DNA of 43,690 nt. Origin: Sulfuritalea sp. (GTDB taxonomy: Bacteria; Pseudomonadota; Gammaproteobacteria; Burkholderiales; Rhodocyclaceae). Below the pieces are notes generated by a model. It saw only the letters and a program-made list of their open reading frames with translations. It did not search any database and was not told where the DNA came from. The translations under genes were made by a program, and so were the position numbers. The stretch lies in the NCBI GenBank assembly GCA_030680805.1, contig JAUXUK010000039.1, positions 1 through 43,690 on the forward strand, read 5' to 3'. Positions 1 to 8,670 of the stretch are shown in pieces; positions within the stretch are counted from its first letter, which is position 1, and the number at the start of each line of letters is the position of its first letter.

Positions 1-574
1 GCTCATGGGCATCTCCAATCAATGGAAGAATGGGCTGCGCCAGGACGCGATTCACAAATGAATCGGGTTCGGCACGACGGCGCTCAAATTCGGCCGGGGT
101 GTAGCAGGTTGGATTGATCTTCCGTCCCAATTGCGCTTCCAGCGGGACCAGTAGCTCAAGGACGCTACTCAGCAACAGATTTTCGCCGACAAGCATCACG
201 TCTATGTCGCTCTGCGCCGTGTCGGTTTGTTTCGCCACGGAGCCATAAACCCATGCCCCTTGCAGACTCGGAGCGAGGGGCAGCAGCGCTTCGCGCAACA
301 AGGGTTCCACCCCCAGCGTTTTTCGCGTCAGTCCGACCAACTCGCTAAAAACCGGGCTTTGCGGATTGGCCTGGAATCGTCTCAGGTTGCCGACTCGCTC
401 GGAACGGACCAGACCCGCATCAGCCAGTCGGTTCAATTCCCTCTGCAGGGAGGCACTTCCCAAGCCCGTGAGGCGACGCAATTCGCTCAGGTGATAACCA
501 CGTTCAGGCTGGCCAAAAAGCCACTGAAAGACACGGGATTGGCTGTCGGTAAAAAGAGAAGTGGCGATCGACAT
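1..574 (-). CDS. HTH regulator fused to a nucleotidyltransferase domain (3' end beyond the window)
   Basis: Read from the reverse strand, this frame is open from ATG at 574 to the left edge (191 codons seen, no stop). Residues 1-70 form a winged-helix DNA-binding region (for example GYHLSELRRLTGLGSASLQ). Residues 109-130 carry the MNT-type nucleotidyltransferase signature: G111-S112, then D123 and D125 in SDIDVML, the metal-binding DxD. Proteins with this layout form a known family of regulators with a nucleotidyltransferase tail; their substrate is generally unknown, though related MNT domains act as antitoxins. No strong Shine-Dalgarno precedes the ATG. Two direct TCATGCTA repeats lie just upstream and may be its own operator. 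It lies in what looks like island DNA. The domain call is firm; function is not. Confidence 0.75.
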   Translation of the reverse strand, partial: MSIATSLFTDSQSRVFQWLFGQPERGYHLSELRRLTGLGSASLQRELNRLADAGLVRSERVGNLRRFQANPQSPVFSELVGLTRKTLGVEPLLREALLPLAPSLQGAWVYGSVAKQTDTAQSDIDVMLVGENLLLSSVLELLVPLEAQLGRKINPTCYTPAEFERRRAEPDSFVNRVLAQPILPLIGDAHE

Positions 575-584
575 AGCCAAATAA

Positions 585-613
585 TAGCATGAGCATGCCA
601 AAAAGTAGCATGA
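585..613. promoter_or_regulatory. paired direct repeat upstream of the HTH/nucleotidyltransferase gene
   Basis: TAGCATGA occurs at 585-592 and again at 606-613, exactly 21 bp apart (two helical turns). The first copy is 11 bp from the ATG at 574. Spacing and position suit an autoregulatory operator for the HTH protein. This is inferred from pattern only. The rest of 575-783 holds no gene I can support. Confidence 0.35.
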
Positions 614-783
614 ATTCTTCAGGCGATCACGGCAGTCACACACATAAGCGTCATGAAGTGAAGCCTATATTTGCTGGCGAGGTCTTGATCCCGAGGATAT
701 CAGCCCAGATAGTCTGGATGCTTGGAAACACCTGCCATGGATAACGAACTGGATCACTATCGCCGTCCAAGTCCGAAGTTCGA

Positions 784-813
784 TTGACAAGGATATGTCC
801 ATATGGGCATAAT
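784..813 (+). promoter_or_regulatory. promoter with internal palindrome for the first toxin-antitoxin pair
   Basis: TTGACA at 784-789 and CATAAT at 808-813 are separated by 18 bp, a good sigma-70 pair. The palindrome CCATATGG at 799-806 lies between them, where an autoregulating antitoxin could bind. If this promoter is used, transcription would begin near 820, so the toxin would start from ATG 824 and not from ATG 803. Confidence 0.45.
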
Positions 814-1201
814 CCAACGAATGTCAAAGCAGGCTCGAAAGCCCCTCAAATGGATTGGATCAGCCAAGCGCGATCTGGATTCAATGCCTGAGGATGTGAA
901 GGACTTATTCGGGCACGCCATTGATCTCGCACAAGCGGGCGGCAAGCACCAGGACGCTAAAGCGCTGAGTGGATTTGGCTCTGCGGGTGTGTTGGAAGTG
1001 GTCGAAGATTTTCGCAGCGACACCTACCGTGCTGTCTACACGGTCAAGTTCGCCGGATGGGTCTATGTTCTGCATTGCTTCCAGAAGAAGTCCAAGAGTG
1101 GCATCAAAACGCCCAAGGAGGATATGGATATGATCAATGCCCGTCTGAAGGCCGCGAAACAGGATTTCGAGAATTGGCAAAAACAGCAAGGAGCTCGATG
1201 A
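803..1201 (+). CDS. HigB/Gp49-like type II toxin
   Basis: A 132-residue basic protein of the RelE superfamily, Gp49/HigB branch: an N-terminal helical half (PLKWIGSAKRDLDSMPEDV), then the strand-rich core with YRAVYTVKF and WVYVLHCFQKKSKSGIKTP, the lysine-rich region typical of this family. Members cleave mRNA, usually on the ribosome. The next gene encodes an XRE-type protein overlapping the stop codon, the toxin-first order of HigBA modules. Two starts are possible: ATG 803, with a weak AAGGA upstream, or ATG 824, giving 125 residues and fitting both the promoter position and the usual family N-terminus. The longer form is given. It lies in the presumed island next to the tRNA-Cys scar. Confidence 0.8.
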   Translation: MGIIQRMSKQARKPLKWIGSAKRDLDSMPEDVKDLFGHAIDLAQAGGKHQDAKALSGFGSAGVLEVVEDFRSDTYRAVYTVKFAGWVYVLHCFQKKSKSGIKTPKEDMDMINARLKAAKQDFENWQKQQGAR

Positions 1202-1530
1202 TGAATGGAAATGACGAACTTACCGTCGAAGAAGGCAGCACCAACGTCTATGCCGACCTGGGTTATGCCGACGCGCCGGAGATGCAGCGCAAGTCTCAGC
1301 TTGCCGCCGAGATCGCGCGCGCAATCAAGGCGCGGCACCTGACGCAAGACGGTGCCGCCGCATTGCTCGGCATCGAGCAGTCAAAGGTGTCGCGCATTAC
1401 TAGAGGACAGTTCCGCGGTGTCAGCGAAGCCAAGCTGCTGGAACTGGTGGCGAAGTTGGGCCACGACGTCAAAATCGTCGTTGGTCCCGTGCGTCGGCGC
1501 GCCGGCAAGATCGAGTTGCAGTTCGCATAG
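1198..1530 (+). CDS. HigA-like XRE-family antitoxin
   Basis: A 110-residue protein with an XRE helix-turn-helix in the middle (AIKARHLTQDGAAALLGIEQSKVSRI region) and a C-terminal tail KIVVGPVRRRAGKIELQFA. The family neutralises the partner HigB-like toxin and represses the operon. ATG 1198 overlaps the toxin stop as ATGA; the next codon, 1201, is also ATG and has better spacing from AAGGAG at 1188-1193. Either start is workable and they differ by one residue. The overlap implies translational coupling with the toxin. No gene is seen from 1531 to 1782. Confidence 0.8.
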   Translation: MMNGNDELTVEEGSTNVYADLGYADAPEMQRKSQLAAEIARAIKARHLTQDGAAALLGIEQSKVSRITRGQFRGVSEAKLLELVAKLGHDVKIVVGPVRRRAGKIELQFA

Positions 1531-1782
1531 GCCTTGGACAGCGATGCTCCGCATTTTGGAGCGGCGTGCCGATCCGCTTGGCGGTCTCCAGAAACAGGCC
1601 CCGACGTTCCTCGGTAGCGTCTAGCGACGATAAGTAAGGAGTGGCAAAGTGGCAACGCCGGTATCGGCTATCATGTCGGCTGTAATGTAGGATTTCCGGC
1701 AGACTAATATGTTGGATTTTTTGGGGCGGGCGGATAGCGGGTGGATGCGCTTAGTAAGTGATTGATTTACTACAATACACAT

Positions 1783-1830
1783 CGGCCTGCAAAGCCGTGT
1801 ACCTCGGTTCGATTCCGGGTCGCGCCTCCA
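1783..1830 (+). other. 3' fragment of tRNA-Cys(GCA), probable integration scar
   Basis: These 48 bases match the 3' part of a bacterial tRNA-Cys: an anticodon stem-loop (CGGC CTGCAAA GCCG, anticodon GCA), variable loop, T arm with GGTTCGATTCC, acceptor strand GCGCGCC-like and the CCA end. The expected D arm and 5' acceptor strand are missing; the sequence to the left is AT-rich and unrelated. A tRNA 3' end without its 5' half is the usual footprint of an integrase-type element that targets a tRNA gene and leaves the intact copy at its other end. In many proteobacteria tRNA-Gly, tRNA-Cys and tRNA-Leu are adjacent, and tRNA-Leu(UAA) follows here, so this is probably the original locus. Confidence 0.8.
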
Positions 1831-1860
1831 GTGTTCCTCCCTGTTTTTTTCAGAGCTTGC

Positions 1861-1989
1861 GAAGAAATCGTAGCGAGCGGACCGCAGCGGGGTGCGGCCG
1901 GAGCGCAGCTGCCGGAATGTACGAGTTTGTACATGAGGATAGCGAGCACCGCCCAAGCCCCGATCCGGTACGCGCAGTAGATTTATTCA
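1861..1989 (+). repeat. dispersed structured repeat, copy A
   Basis: This stretch is closely similar to the reverse complement of 12384-12540. Both begin GAAGAAATCG, share the GC-rich core GCAGCGGGGTGCGGCCGGAG and end GCGCAGTAGATTTATTCA. Copy A lacks about 28 bp found near the 5' end of copy B. A hairpin at 1917-1934 (ATGTAC, 6-nt loop, GTACAT) corresponds to ACGTAT/ATACGT in copy B, so two stem pairs change together. It lies between the tRNA-Cys scar and tRNA-Leu. Open frames across it (peptides with GPQRGAAGAQLPE) are by-products of the repeat, not genes. Confidence 0.8.
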
Positions 1990-2000
1990 CAAGTTCTCGG

Positions 2001-2085
2001 GCCCGGGTGGTGAAATTGGTATACACAAGGGACTTAAAATCCCTCGGCGCAAGCCATACCGGTTCAAGTCCGGTTCCGGGCACCA
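2001..2085 (+). tRNA. tRNA-Leu(UAA)
   Basis: A complete class II tRNA: 7-bp acceptor stem (GCCCGGG against TCCGGGC, with one G-U pair), D arm, anticodon stem AGGGA/TCCCT around the loop CTTAAAA (anticodon TAA), long variable arm CTCGGCGCAAGCCAT-like, T arm GGTTCAAGTCC and encoded ACCA end. It closely resembles E. coli leuZ tRNA. It follows the broken tRNA-Cys and copy A of the dispersed repeat, and ends 13 bp before the next gene. Confidence 0.96.
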
Positions 2086-2098
2086 TTAATCCATACCC

Positions 2099-2530
2099 GT
2101 GATAGTCCTCAATCTTCTCTGCGATCGCGGGCACCATTTCGAAGGCTGGTTTGCTTCGGGGGATGCATTTCGCATTCAAAGCGAACGGCAGCTGGTGCAC
2201 TGTCCGCAATGCCAGACCTCAGTCGTAACTCAACTGCCGTCGGCCCCGCACGTCAAACGTGGAGGTACCGAGGCGGCGACACCGGAGCAGTCTGCCGTCC
2301 CCGTTGTTGCTCCCTCAATGGGCGCTTTGCGTCAGGCGCTGGTAACCATGGCGCGGCAGGCGGAGAACGTCGGCGAGCGCTTTCCGGAAGAGGCCCGCCG
2401 CATTCACTATGACGAGGCTCCGGCACGAAATATCCGCGGTGTGGCGACGGCCGACGAAACCCTCGAACTGCTTGACGAGGGAATCTTTGTCTTGCCGGCG
2501 CCGGTGCCGCCGGAAGACGAGTTCCACTGA
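2099..2530 (+). CDS. DUF1178 family zinc-ribbon-like protein
   Basis: A 143-residue protein of the DUF1178 family, widespread in alpha- and betaproteobacteria and of unknown function. The N-terminus MIVLNLLCDRGHHFEGWF followed by a second pair HCPQCQT looks like a split zinc ribbon (C-x3-H and C-x2-C). A central helical stretch and an acidic end (PPEDEFH) follow. The start is GTG 2099, which aligns with the conserved family N-terminus; no clear ribosome-binding site is seen, and the gene begins right after tRNA-Leu, so it may be read from the tRNA promoter. Confidence 0.85.
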   Translation: MIVLNLLCDRGHHFEGWFASGDAFRIQSERQLVHCPQCQTSVVTQLPSAPHVKRGGTEAATPEQSAVPVVAPSMGALRQALVTMARQAENVGERFPEEARRIHYDEAPARNIRGVATADETLELLDEGIFVLPAPVPPEDEFH

Positions 2531-2533
2531 ACC

Positions 2534-3487
2534 TCAGTATCCCGGCGGAGTCTTCCAGAAGCGTGGCGAGAATCTGAATACCTGCGGATCCGTTGCGTCC
2601 ACCGTGGCCCTGACCCAGCCGAAGAAGGGCGAGCCGATGGTCTCCATGCGCGTGAAGTTCTTCACCGTTTCCTTCGTGTTCGGATCTTCCAGCGGCTGAT
2701 CGATCCGATGGTGGTGCGTGTCCCCATGCACCAGCACGACCTGGCCGGCGAAGGCTTGGGTCTCCTCGCGCAACTGGGCCAGAAAGTCTCGGTAGCCGGG
2801 GCTGGGGTTGCCCGCATTGGCGGCATGAAAGCCCGGGTTGGCCTGGATCACGATCAGGATGCCCGCGAGCCTTTTGCTGCGCGCCAGCGCAAATGACTGA
2901 GCCAGCCAGGCCTTGTTGGCGGCTCCACGCTCGATGAATTCGGCTACCGGGCCGCCGCTGCGTCTGGTGCCCTTGAAGTTGTTGTCGCTGCCTGGCACGT
3001 TGAGACCGACGAACAAGGCGCTGCCTGCTTCCCAGCGCACATTCTCGCGGTACTTGGCAAAGGCGGGATCACGACTTTGGCGTTGCAGTTTCAGCGGCCG
3101 CTGGCCCAGTGCCAGATCGCTTGGGAAAAACCATTCGCGCAACTTGTCCAGGCGTTCCAGCGGATCGTAGCCGCCGTTGCTCTTGCGATGGCAGTCGGTC
3201 CACTCGTTATCACCCGGTACGTAGACCAGTGGATGTCTGGATTTCTGGAACACGGAAAGAACGTCTTTCAGCGTTTCGTCGCTGCAGACGCTGGAGCCGC
3301 TCTTGATATCGCCGTCGTGCACCACGAACGCGAGATCCTCGCCATCCATCTCGGCAATCAGCTCGGGCAGGTTGTCGCGCTGCCACTGGTTGTAGGGTGT
3401 GTCGCCGAACAGGCCGAAAGCCAGCGGTTCCGCATGCGATGGCAGCGCCAGCAGCGCTGCCATCGCCAGTGCGGCCAGTCGCTTCAT
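2534..3487 (-). CDS. exported calcineurin-like metallophosphoesterase
   Basis: A 317-residue protein with a Sec signal peptide ([19 protein letters not shown], cleavage near residue 19), so periplasmic. The dinuclear-metal phosphoesterase motifs appear in order: GDTPYN (near 28), VHDGDIKSG (near 56), PGDNEW (near 95) and VHGDTHHHR (near 255). The family hydrolyses phosphomono- or diesters; the substrate here cannot be told. The start ATG overlaps the mutS stop by 4 bp, so it is probably the last gene of the suhB-mutS transcript. It is convergent with the DUF1178 gene, with a gap of 3 bp. Confidence 0.85.
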   Translation of the reverse strand: MKRLAALAMAALLALPSHAEPLAFGLFGDTPYNQWQRDNLPELIAEMDGEDLAFVVHDGDIKSGSSVCSDETLKDVLSVFQKSRHPLVYVPGDNEWTDCHRKSNGGYDPLERLDKLREWFFPSDLALGQRPLKLQRQSRDPAFAKYRENVRWEAGSALFVGLNVPGSDNNFKGTRRSGGPVAEFIERGAANKAWLAQSFALARSKRLAGILIVIQANPGFHAANAGNPSPGYRDFLAQLREETQAFAGQVVLVHGDTHHHRIDQPLEDPNTKETVKNFTRMETIGSPFFGWVRATVDATDPQVFRFSPRFWKTPPGY

Positions 3488-6075
3488 GACTTGGCCAGTT
3501 TGCCGAGTTGGTAGAGTTTTTCCAGTGCCTCGCGCGGGCTGAGTTCGTCGGGATTGAGATCGCGCAGGGCATCGAGCGCCGGATGCGGTGGTTCAGGCAG
3601 CGGCGGTGCGCTGGCGAACAGATCGGGCTGGGTCAGCGAGCCGACTTCGCGGTTTTCCAGCAGCGCCAGACGGCGCCGTGCCTCGCGCACCACGGCGGGC
3701 GGCATGCCGGCCAGCGCCGCCACCTGCACGCCATAGCTTTGCGAAGCCGGTCCTTCCTCGACGGAGTGCATGAAGACGATCTTGTGGCCATGCTCGACGG
3801 CATCGAGATGGACGTTGGCGCAGACCGGGTAATCCTGCGCCAGCCGCGTCAGCTCGAAATAATGCGTGGAGAACAGCGTCCAGGCGCGGTTCTTCTCGAT
3901 CAGGTGGCGCGCGATGGCAAAAGCCAGCGCGACGCCGTCGAAGGTCGAAGTGCCGCGGCCGATTTCGTCCATCAGCACCAGCGACTTGTCCGTTGCGCCG
4001 TTGAGGATCGCGGCGGCTTCGGTCATCTCGACCATGAAGGTGGAGCGTCCGGAGGCGAGGTCATCCGAGGCGCCGATGCGCGTGTAGATCGCATCGATCG
4101 GCCCCAGCCGGCAGCGCGTGGCGGGCACGAAGCTGCCACAGTGAGCAAGCAGGACGATCAGCGCGGCCTGACGCATGTAGGTCGATTTGCCGCCCATGTT
4201 GGGGCCGGTGATCAAGAGCATGCGGCGCGCGGGTGACAGACGCGTGTCGTTGGCGATGAATGTACCCAACTGCGTGTCGATCTGCCGTTCCACCACCGGA
4301 TGCCGGCCGCCCTCGATCTCGATCGCGGCTTCCTCGCAGAACTCCGGCTGGCGATAGTCGTTGCGCACAGCGGCGCTCGCAAAAGCGGCAAGGCCATCGA
4401 GTTCGGCAACGGCGCGGGCGATGCGCTGCAGCACCGGGATGTGGATCATCAAGGCGCCGAGCAACTCGTCCCACAGCTGTTTTTCCAGCGCCAGCGCGCG
4501 TTCGTTGGCGGATAGCGCCTTGTCTTCGAAAGTCTTGAGTTCGGGCGTGATGTAGCGCTCGGCGTTCTTCAGCGTCTGCCGCCGGCGATAGTCGTCGGGA
4601 ATTTTTTCGACGTTGGCGTGGGTGACTTCGATGTAGAAGCCATGCACCTTGTTGTACTCGACCTTGAGGTTCGCAATGCCGCTGCGGCTCCGTTCGCGGG
4701 CTTCAAGTTCGATCAGGAAGGCGCCGCAGTTGTGCTGGATCGCCCGAAGTTCGTCGAGGTCGGCGTTGTAGCCCGGCGCGACGACGCCGCCTTCGCGAAT
4801 CAGCGCCGCGGGCTCTATTGCGATGGCCTGGGTCAGCAGGCTGACGCAGGCCTGCGGCGCGACCAGTGCGGTAGCGAGTTCGACCAGTCGCGTCGCCGCA
4901 TCGCCAGCGCCGAGTTTTTCCCGGATGCCATCGAGTCGGCAGAGGCTGTCGCGCAGCGAGGAAAGGTCGCGCGGTCGGGCGCTTTTCAGTGCGATGCGGG
5001 CGGTGATGCGGTCGATGTCGGCGAAGCCCGCCAGCCCTTTCGCCAGCTCGACATATGGCCCGTTGCCCGCGTCGCCGACCAGCGCCGCGACGGCCTCATG
5101 GCGCGCGCGCGGAATGCCGCGTTCGGTCAGCGGATGGTGCAGGCAGTGGCGCAGCCAGCGCGAGCCCATGCTGGTGGCGCAGGTGTCGAGCAGCGAGAAC
5201 AGGGTGGGCGAGGCTTCGCCGCGCAGGGTTTCGGAAATTTCCAGGTTGCGCCGGGTCGCGGCGTCGAGGCGCAGGTAGCTGCCTTCGTGCTCCACGGTGA
5301 GCTGCGTGACATGTGCCAGCGCCTGCAACTGCGTCGCCTGAGCGTAGCGGTAGAGTGCGCCGGCGGCGGCCAGCGCGAGTTCTTCATCCTGTACGCCGAA
5401 GCCGGCCAGGTCGCGGGTGCCGAAATGCTCGGCCAGCGCATGCGCGGCGGCGCGGGTGTCGAAATGCCAGTCGGGCAAACGCTGGCTGACTGCACGATGC
5501 TCCGGCAGCGCCGACCGGTTGTTGTCGGCCAGCAGAAGTTCGGCCGGGCGCAGGCGCTCGAAGTGGGCGGGCAGGGCGTCGAGCGAGGTTTCCAGCAGGC
5601 GCAGGTCGCCGTTGGCGAGATTGAGCCAGGCCAGGCCGGCGCGCTGGCGGTCTATGGCCAATGCCAGCAGCAGGCTGTCATGTTTGTCGTCGAGCAGGTT
5701 GGCATCGGTCAGCGTGCCCGGTGTGACGATGCGCGTCACCGCGCGTTCCACCGGCCCCTTCGCCAGTGCCGGGTCGCCGATCTGTTCGCAGATCGCCACC
5801 GAGACGCCGAGCTTGACCAGCTTGGCCAGGTAGCCGTCGGCGGCGTGGTAGGGAATGCCGGCCATCGGGATCGGCTTGCCGGCGGACTGGCCGCGGGCGG
5901 TCAGCGTGATGTCGAGCAGGCGCGCGGCGCGCTCGGCATCTTCGTAGAACAGCTCGTAGAAATCCCCCATGCGGAAAAACAGCAGCTTGTCGGCATGCTC
6001 CGCCTTGGCGCGCAGCCATTGCTGCATTACGGGGGTGTGCGCCGCCAGTTCGGCGGCCGTCAAGGCGGCCGGCAT
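3484..6075 (-). CDS. mutS: DNA mismatch repair protein MutS
   Basis: A full-length MutS of 863 residues. The N-terminal mismatch-binding domain has the [11 protein letters not shown] motif (Phe-x-Glu wedge) near residue 35. The lever and clamp domains follow. The ATPase has Walker [10 protein letters not shown] near residue 622, the Walker B segment [16 protein letters not shown] and the STHYFELT switch. The C-terminal tail ends with a helix ([15 protein letters not shown]) like the MutS tetramerisation segment. It recognises mispairs and recruits MutL. It lies 10 bp downstream of suhB and overlaps the next gene by 4 bp. Confidence 0.98.
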   Translation of the reverse strand: MPAALTAAELAAHTPVMQQWLRAKAEHADKLLFFRMGDFYELFYEDAERAARLLDITLTARGQSAGKPIPMAGIPYHAADGYLAKLVKLGVSVAICEQIGDPALAKGPVERAVTRIVTPGTLTDANLLDDKHDSLLLALAIDRQRAGLAWLNLANGDLRLLETSLDALPAHFERLRPAELLLADNNRSALPEHRAVSQRLPDWHFDTRAAAHALAEHFGTRDLAGFGVQDEELALAAAGALYRYAQATQLQALAHVTQLTVEHEGSYLRLDAATRRNLEISETLRGEASPTLFSLLDTCATSMGSRWLRHCLHHPLTERGIPRARHEAVAALVGDAGNGPYVELAKGLAGFADIDRITARIALKSARPRDLSSLRDSLCRLDGIREKLGAGDAATRLVELATALVAPQACVSLLTQAIAIEPAALIREGGVVAPGYNADLDELRAIQHNCGAFLIELEARERSRSGIANLKVEYNKVHGFYIEVTHANVEKIPDDYRRRQTLKNAERYITPELKTFEDKALSANERALALEKQLWDELLGALMIHIPVLQRIARAVAELDGLAAFASAAVRNDYRQPEFCEEAAIEIEGGRHPVVERQIDTQLGTFIANDTRLSPARRMLLITGPNMGGKSTYMRQAALIVLLAHCGSFVPATRCRLGPIDAIYTRIGASDDLASGRSTFMVEMTEAAAILNGATDKSLVLMDEIGRGTSTFDGVALAFAIARHLIEKNRAWTLFSTHYFELTRLAQDYPVCANVHLDAVEHGHKIVFMHSVEEGPASQSYGVQVAALAGMPPAVVREARRRLALLENREVGSLTQPDLFASAPPLPEPPHPALDALRDLNPDELSPREALEKLYQLGKLAKS

Positions 6076-6085
6076 CGGGCTCGGG

Positions 6086-6892
6086 TCAAGCCTTGAGTTT
6101 TGCGGTCAGATGGGGGGCGATCAGTTGCAGCAATTGCGAGAATATTTTTGGATTGCCGCCGACGATGTTGCCGGTCTTCATGTAGTTCGCCTCGCCCGAC
6201 AGGTCGCCGACCAGGCCGCCGGCTTCGGTGATCAGCAGGCTGCCGGCAGCCATGTCCCAGGGCGACAGCCCGAGTTCCCAGAAGCCGTCCATGCGGCCGC
6301 AGGCAACCCAGGCGAGATCCAGCGCGGCGGCGCCGGGGCGGCGCATGCCGGCGGTGCGTTGCGCGACGTCGCGGAAGATTGCCAGGTAGGCATCGATGTG
6401 GTCGAACATCCGGTACGGGAAGCCGGTGCCGATCAAGGCTTCATCGAGCTTGACGCGCTTGGCGACGCGAATGCGCTTTTCGTTAACGAAGGCGCCGCCG
6501 CCCTTGCTGGCGGTAAAGATTTCGTTGCGGTTGGGGTCATAAACGACCGCTTGCGTCATCACGCCCTTGTGCGCCAGACCGATCGAAATGGCATATTGCG
6601 GCAGGCCGTGGATGAAGTTGGTGGTGCCGTCCAGCGGATCGATGATCCACTGGTATTCGCTGTCCGCGCTGGTGCCGGCCAGGCCTGACTCCTCTGCTAG
6701 AATCCCATAGGCCGGATAGGCATCCCGCAACACATCGAGGATCGCGGCTTCAGCGGCGCGATCGACCTCCGTTACGTAGTCGCTTTGCTGTTTGACGTCG
6801 ATCCTCAATTGGTCGACGTCGAGACTGGCGCGGTTGATGATCTGGCCGGCGCGACGCGCGGCTTTGACGGCGATGTTGAGCGTGGGATGCAT
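6086..6892 (-). CDS. suhB: inositol-1-monophosphatase family protein SuhB
   Basis: A 268-residue member of the lithium-sensitive Mg-dependent phosphatase family, the usual SuhB length. Signature motifs are an EESG near 67, [15 protein letters not shown] near 80-95 (metal ligands) and [17 protein letters not shown] near 215. Besides inositol phosphate hydrolysis, SuhB in E. coli acts with Nus factors in rRNA transcription; whether this holds here is not visible. It is divergent from trmJ. A 12-bp palindrome TATCCCGGGATA at 6952-6963 lies in the gap. Confidence 0.92.
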   Translation of the reverse strand: MHPTLNIAVKAARRAGQIINRASLDVDQLRIDVKQQSDYVTEVDRAAEAAILDVLRDAYPAYGILAEESGLAGTSADSEYQWIIDPLDGTTNFIHGLPQYAISIGLAHKGVMTQAVVYDPNRNEIFTASKGGGAFVNEKRIRVAKRVKLDEALIGTGFPYRMFDHIDAYLAIFRDVAQRTAGMRRPGAAALDLAWVACGRMDGFWELGLSPWDMAAGSLLITEAGGLVGDLSGEANYMKTGNIVGGNPKIFSQLLQLIAPHLTAKLKA

Positions 6893-6994
6893 GAATTTTT
6901 ACGGCGGGCAAGCCAAAGAGGGGCGCAATCAGCGCGCGAAGGCCGCAATTCTATCCCGGGATACCGTCCCGGCCCAAGAGGGGCCGGCACATAT

Positions 6995-7759
6995 ATGAAT
7001 ACCACACCATTACCCGCACCCACTGCCCTCGACCGCATCCGCGTCGTCCTTTCGCACCCCAGTCATCCGGGCAATATCGGCGCAGCGGCGCGGGCGATGA
7101 AGACCATGGGCCTGTCGCGTCTGGTACTGGTCAATCCGAAGACCTTTCCCGATGCGCAGGCGGATGCCATGGCGGCAGGCGCCACCGACCTGCTGGTGCA
7201 GGCAGAGGTGGTTCCGTCACTGACGGAGGCCCTGAGCGGAACGGTGCTGGCCATGGCGATGACCGCGCGCCGGCGCGAACTCGCGGTGCCGGCCCTGTGG
7301 GCCCGCGACGGTGCGGCGGAACTGGTGGTGTTGGCCGCCACGGGAGAGGTCGCGCTGGTGTTCGGCAACGAGACCTCGGGACTTTCCAACGAGGAACTGG
7401 CGCTGTGCCGGCGCTGGGCGATGATCCCGGTGAATTCCGAGTTCAGCTCGCTCAACCTGGCCGCGGCGGTGCAGGTGATGTGCTACGAACTGCGGCTGGC
7501 GGCGCTCGATCCGGGTTCACCGCCGGCAATTGCGGGTGCCGGCGAGCTTGCGACCCACGATGAAGTGGAGGGCCTGATCGCCCATATCGAGCGCGCGGCC
7601 CTGTCCAGCGAGTTCCTCGATCCAGCCAGTCCGAAGCGCCTGATCCCGCGGTTGCGGCGCATGTTTGCGCGCGCGGCGCCGGAGAAGAAAGAGGTCGATA
7701 TCCTGCGCGGCCTGTTCGCGGCACTGGAAAAAGCCGCGTCAGCCCCGAAATGCAAATAA
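6995..7759 (+). CDS. trmJ: tRNA (cytidine/uridine-2'-O-)-methyltransferase TrmJ
   Basis: A 254-residue SPOUT-class methyltransferase that modifies ribose at tRNA position 32. Seen motifs are [20 protein letters not shown] (motif 1), [16 protein letters not shown] (motif 2, SAM-binding knot) and [19 protein letters not shown] (motif 3). A C-terminal helical extension typical of TrmJ follows. The frame stays open further upstream, but ATG 6995 begins the conserved domain 17 residues later and lies outside divergent suhB. The cysE promoter region starts right at its stop codon. Confidence 0.93.
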   Translation: MNTTPLPAPTALDRIRVVLSHPSHPGNIGAAARAMKTMGLSRLVLVNPKTFPDAQADAMAAGATDLLVQAEVVPSLTEALSGTVLAMAMTARRRELAVPALWARDGAAELVVLAATGEVALVFGNETSGLSNEELALCRRWAMIPVNSEFSSLNLAAAVQVMCYELRLAALDPGSPPAIAGAGELATHDEVEGLIAHIERAALSSEFLDPASPKRLIPRLRRMFARAAPEKKEVDILRGLFAALEKAASAPKCK

Positions 7760-7792
7760 ATGCTTGACCCGGGCGCTCGGGATTTCTACCAT
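7760..7792 (+). promoter_or_regulatory. cysE promoter overlapped by an IscR type-1-like site
   Basis: TTGACC (7764-7769) and TACCAT (7787-7792), 17 bp apart, form a plausible promoter for cysE. The 25 bp at 7760-7784 (ATGCTTGACCC...GCTCGGGATT) match the second IscR-type box ahead of iscR at 17 of 25 positions, including TTGACCC and CGCTC. The site would cover the -35 element. The promoter is moderately likely; the regulatory role is inferred. Confidence 0.45.
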
Positions 7793-7829
7793 TTCAGAAG
7801 TTACTAATAGAACACTCCAAGATCACTCC

Positions 7830-8582
7830 ATGTTCTCTCGTCTGCGTGAAGATATTTCCTGCGTTTTCGAACGCGATCCTGCCGCCCGTTCCACGTGGGA
7901 GGTGCTGACCTGCTATCCGGGTTTTCATGCCCTGACGCTGCATCGTGTCTCGCACTGGCTGTGGAGCGTGCGTTTGCGCTGGCTGGCGCGCTTTCTTTCG
8001 CATTTGACACGCTGGATTACCGGCGTCGAGATTCACCCGGGTGCGACCATCGGCCGCCGAGTGTTCATCGACCACGGCATGGGTGTGGTCATCGGCGAAA
8101 CGGCGGTGATCGAGGATGAGTGCACGCTGTATCACGGCGTTACGCTGGGCGGAACCTCGTGGAACAAGGGTCGGCGGCATCCCACCTTGCTGCGCGGCGT
8201 GGTGATTGGCGCCGGGGCCAAGGTGCTGGGACCGATCACATTGGGTGAAGGGGCCAAAGTCGGTTCGAACGCCGTGGTAGTGCGTGATGTGCCCGCTGGA
8301 GCGACCGCGGTCGGCATTCCGGCGCGTATTGTCGAGGATCGAAGCGAGATTGACCGGGAAGTCATGGCCGGGCAAATGGGCTTTTCGGCCTATGCCGTGA
8401 CGCGTGCCGAGGATGATCCACTGGCACAGGCGATCCATGGCCTGCTCAATCACGCGGTGGAAACCGATCGGCGGATCGAGGCGCTGCTGAAAACCATGGA
8501 GCGTGCCGGGGTATCGCTCGAGGACGATGTCGCAACCGCTGACAAATTCGACCCGAACTACCTGTCAAAAATAGTTGACTGA
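7830..8582 (+). CDS. cysE: serine O-acetyltransferase CysE
   Basis: A 250-residue acetyltransferase that makes O-acetylserine, the direct precursor of cysteine. An N-terminal helical part (to about residue 60) is followed by left-handed beta-helix hexapeptide repeats with the family signature: [40 protein letters not shown] and [19 protein letters not shown]. The ATG at 7830 begins the usual MFSRLREDI sequence. It sits directly before iscR, so the cysteine consumed by the desulfurases is made by the neighbouring gene. The stop codon lies inside the first IscR-type box. Confidence 0.95.
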   Translation: MFSRLREDISCVFERDPAARSTWEVLTCYPGFHALTLHRVSHWLWSVRLRWLARFLSHLTRWITGVEIHPGATIGRRVFIDHGMGVVIGETAVIEDECTLYHGVTLGGTSWNKGRRHPTLLRGVVIGAGAKVLGPITLGEGAKVGSNAVVVRDVPAGATAVGIPARIVEDRSEIDREVMAGQMGFSAYAVTRAEDDPLAQAIHGLLNHAVETDRRIEALLKTMERAGVSLEDDVATADKFDPNYLSKIVD

Positions 8583-8624
8583 AATGCTCGGAATACCGTA
8601 TAGTTGACCCAAACGCTCAGGTAT
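8571..8624 (+). promoter_or_regulatory. iscR promoter with two tandem IscR type-1 boxes
   Basis: Two 25-bp sites fit the type-1 pattern recognised by [2Fe-2S]-IscR: 8571-8595 (ATAGTTGACT...GCTCGGAATA) and 8600-8624 (ATAGTTGACC...GCTCAGGTAT). They start 29 bp apart. The promoter TTGACT (8575-8580), 18-bp spacer, TATAGT (8599-8604) lies across them, so bound IscR would block RNA polymerase. This is the established negative feedback for isc operons. Confidence 0.85.
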
Positions 8625-8670
8625 TGCAACTGTAGCGTTTCCCAGCTGTATGACCCGACGGAGAGTTCCC

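Noticed and set aside
589-744. A 51-codon open frame (starts MSMPKSSMNSSG) between the nucleotidyltransferase gene and the first toxin-antitoxin pair
   Set aside because: No ribosome-binding site, no recognisable domain and overlap with the presumed operator repeats; it may be a remnant but cannot be supported.
1758-2102. Open frames across tRNA-Cys fragment, repeat copy A and tRNA-Leu
   Set aside because: They translate RNA genes and a repeat; similar peptides appear from copy B, which confirms a repeat and not a protein family.
4618-6096. A 492-codon plus-strand frame opposite mutS
   Set aside because: Antisense shadow of mutS; composition without domain sequence.
6952-6963. Palindrome TATCCCGGGATA between suhB and trmJ as an operator
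   Set aside because: A single 12-bp palindrome in GC-rich DNA with no second copy or regulator nearby is too weak to claim.
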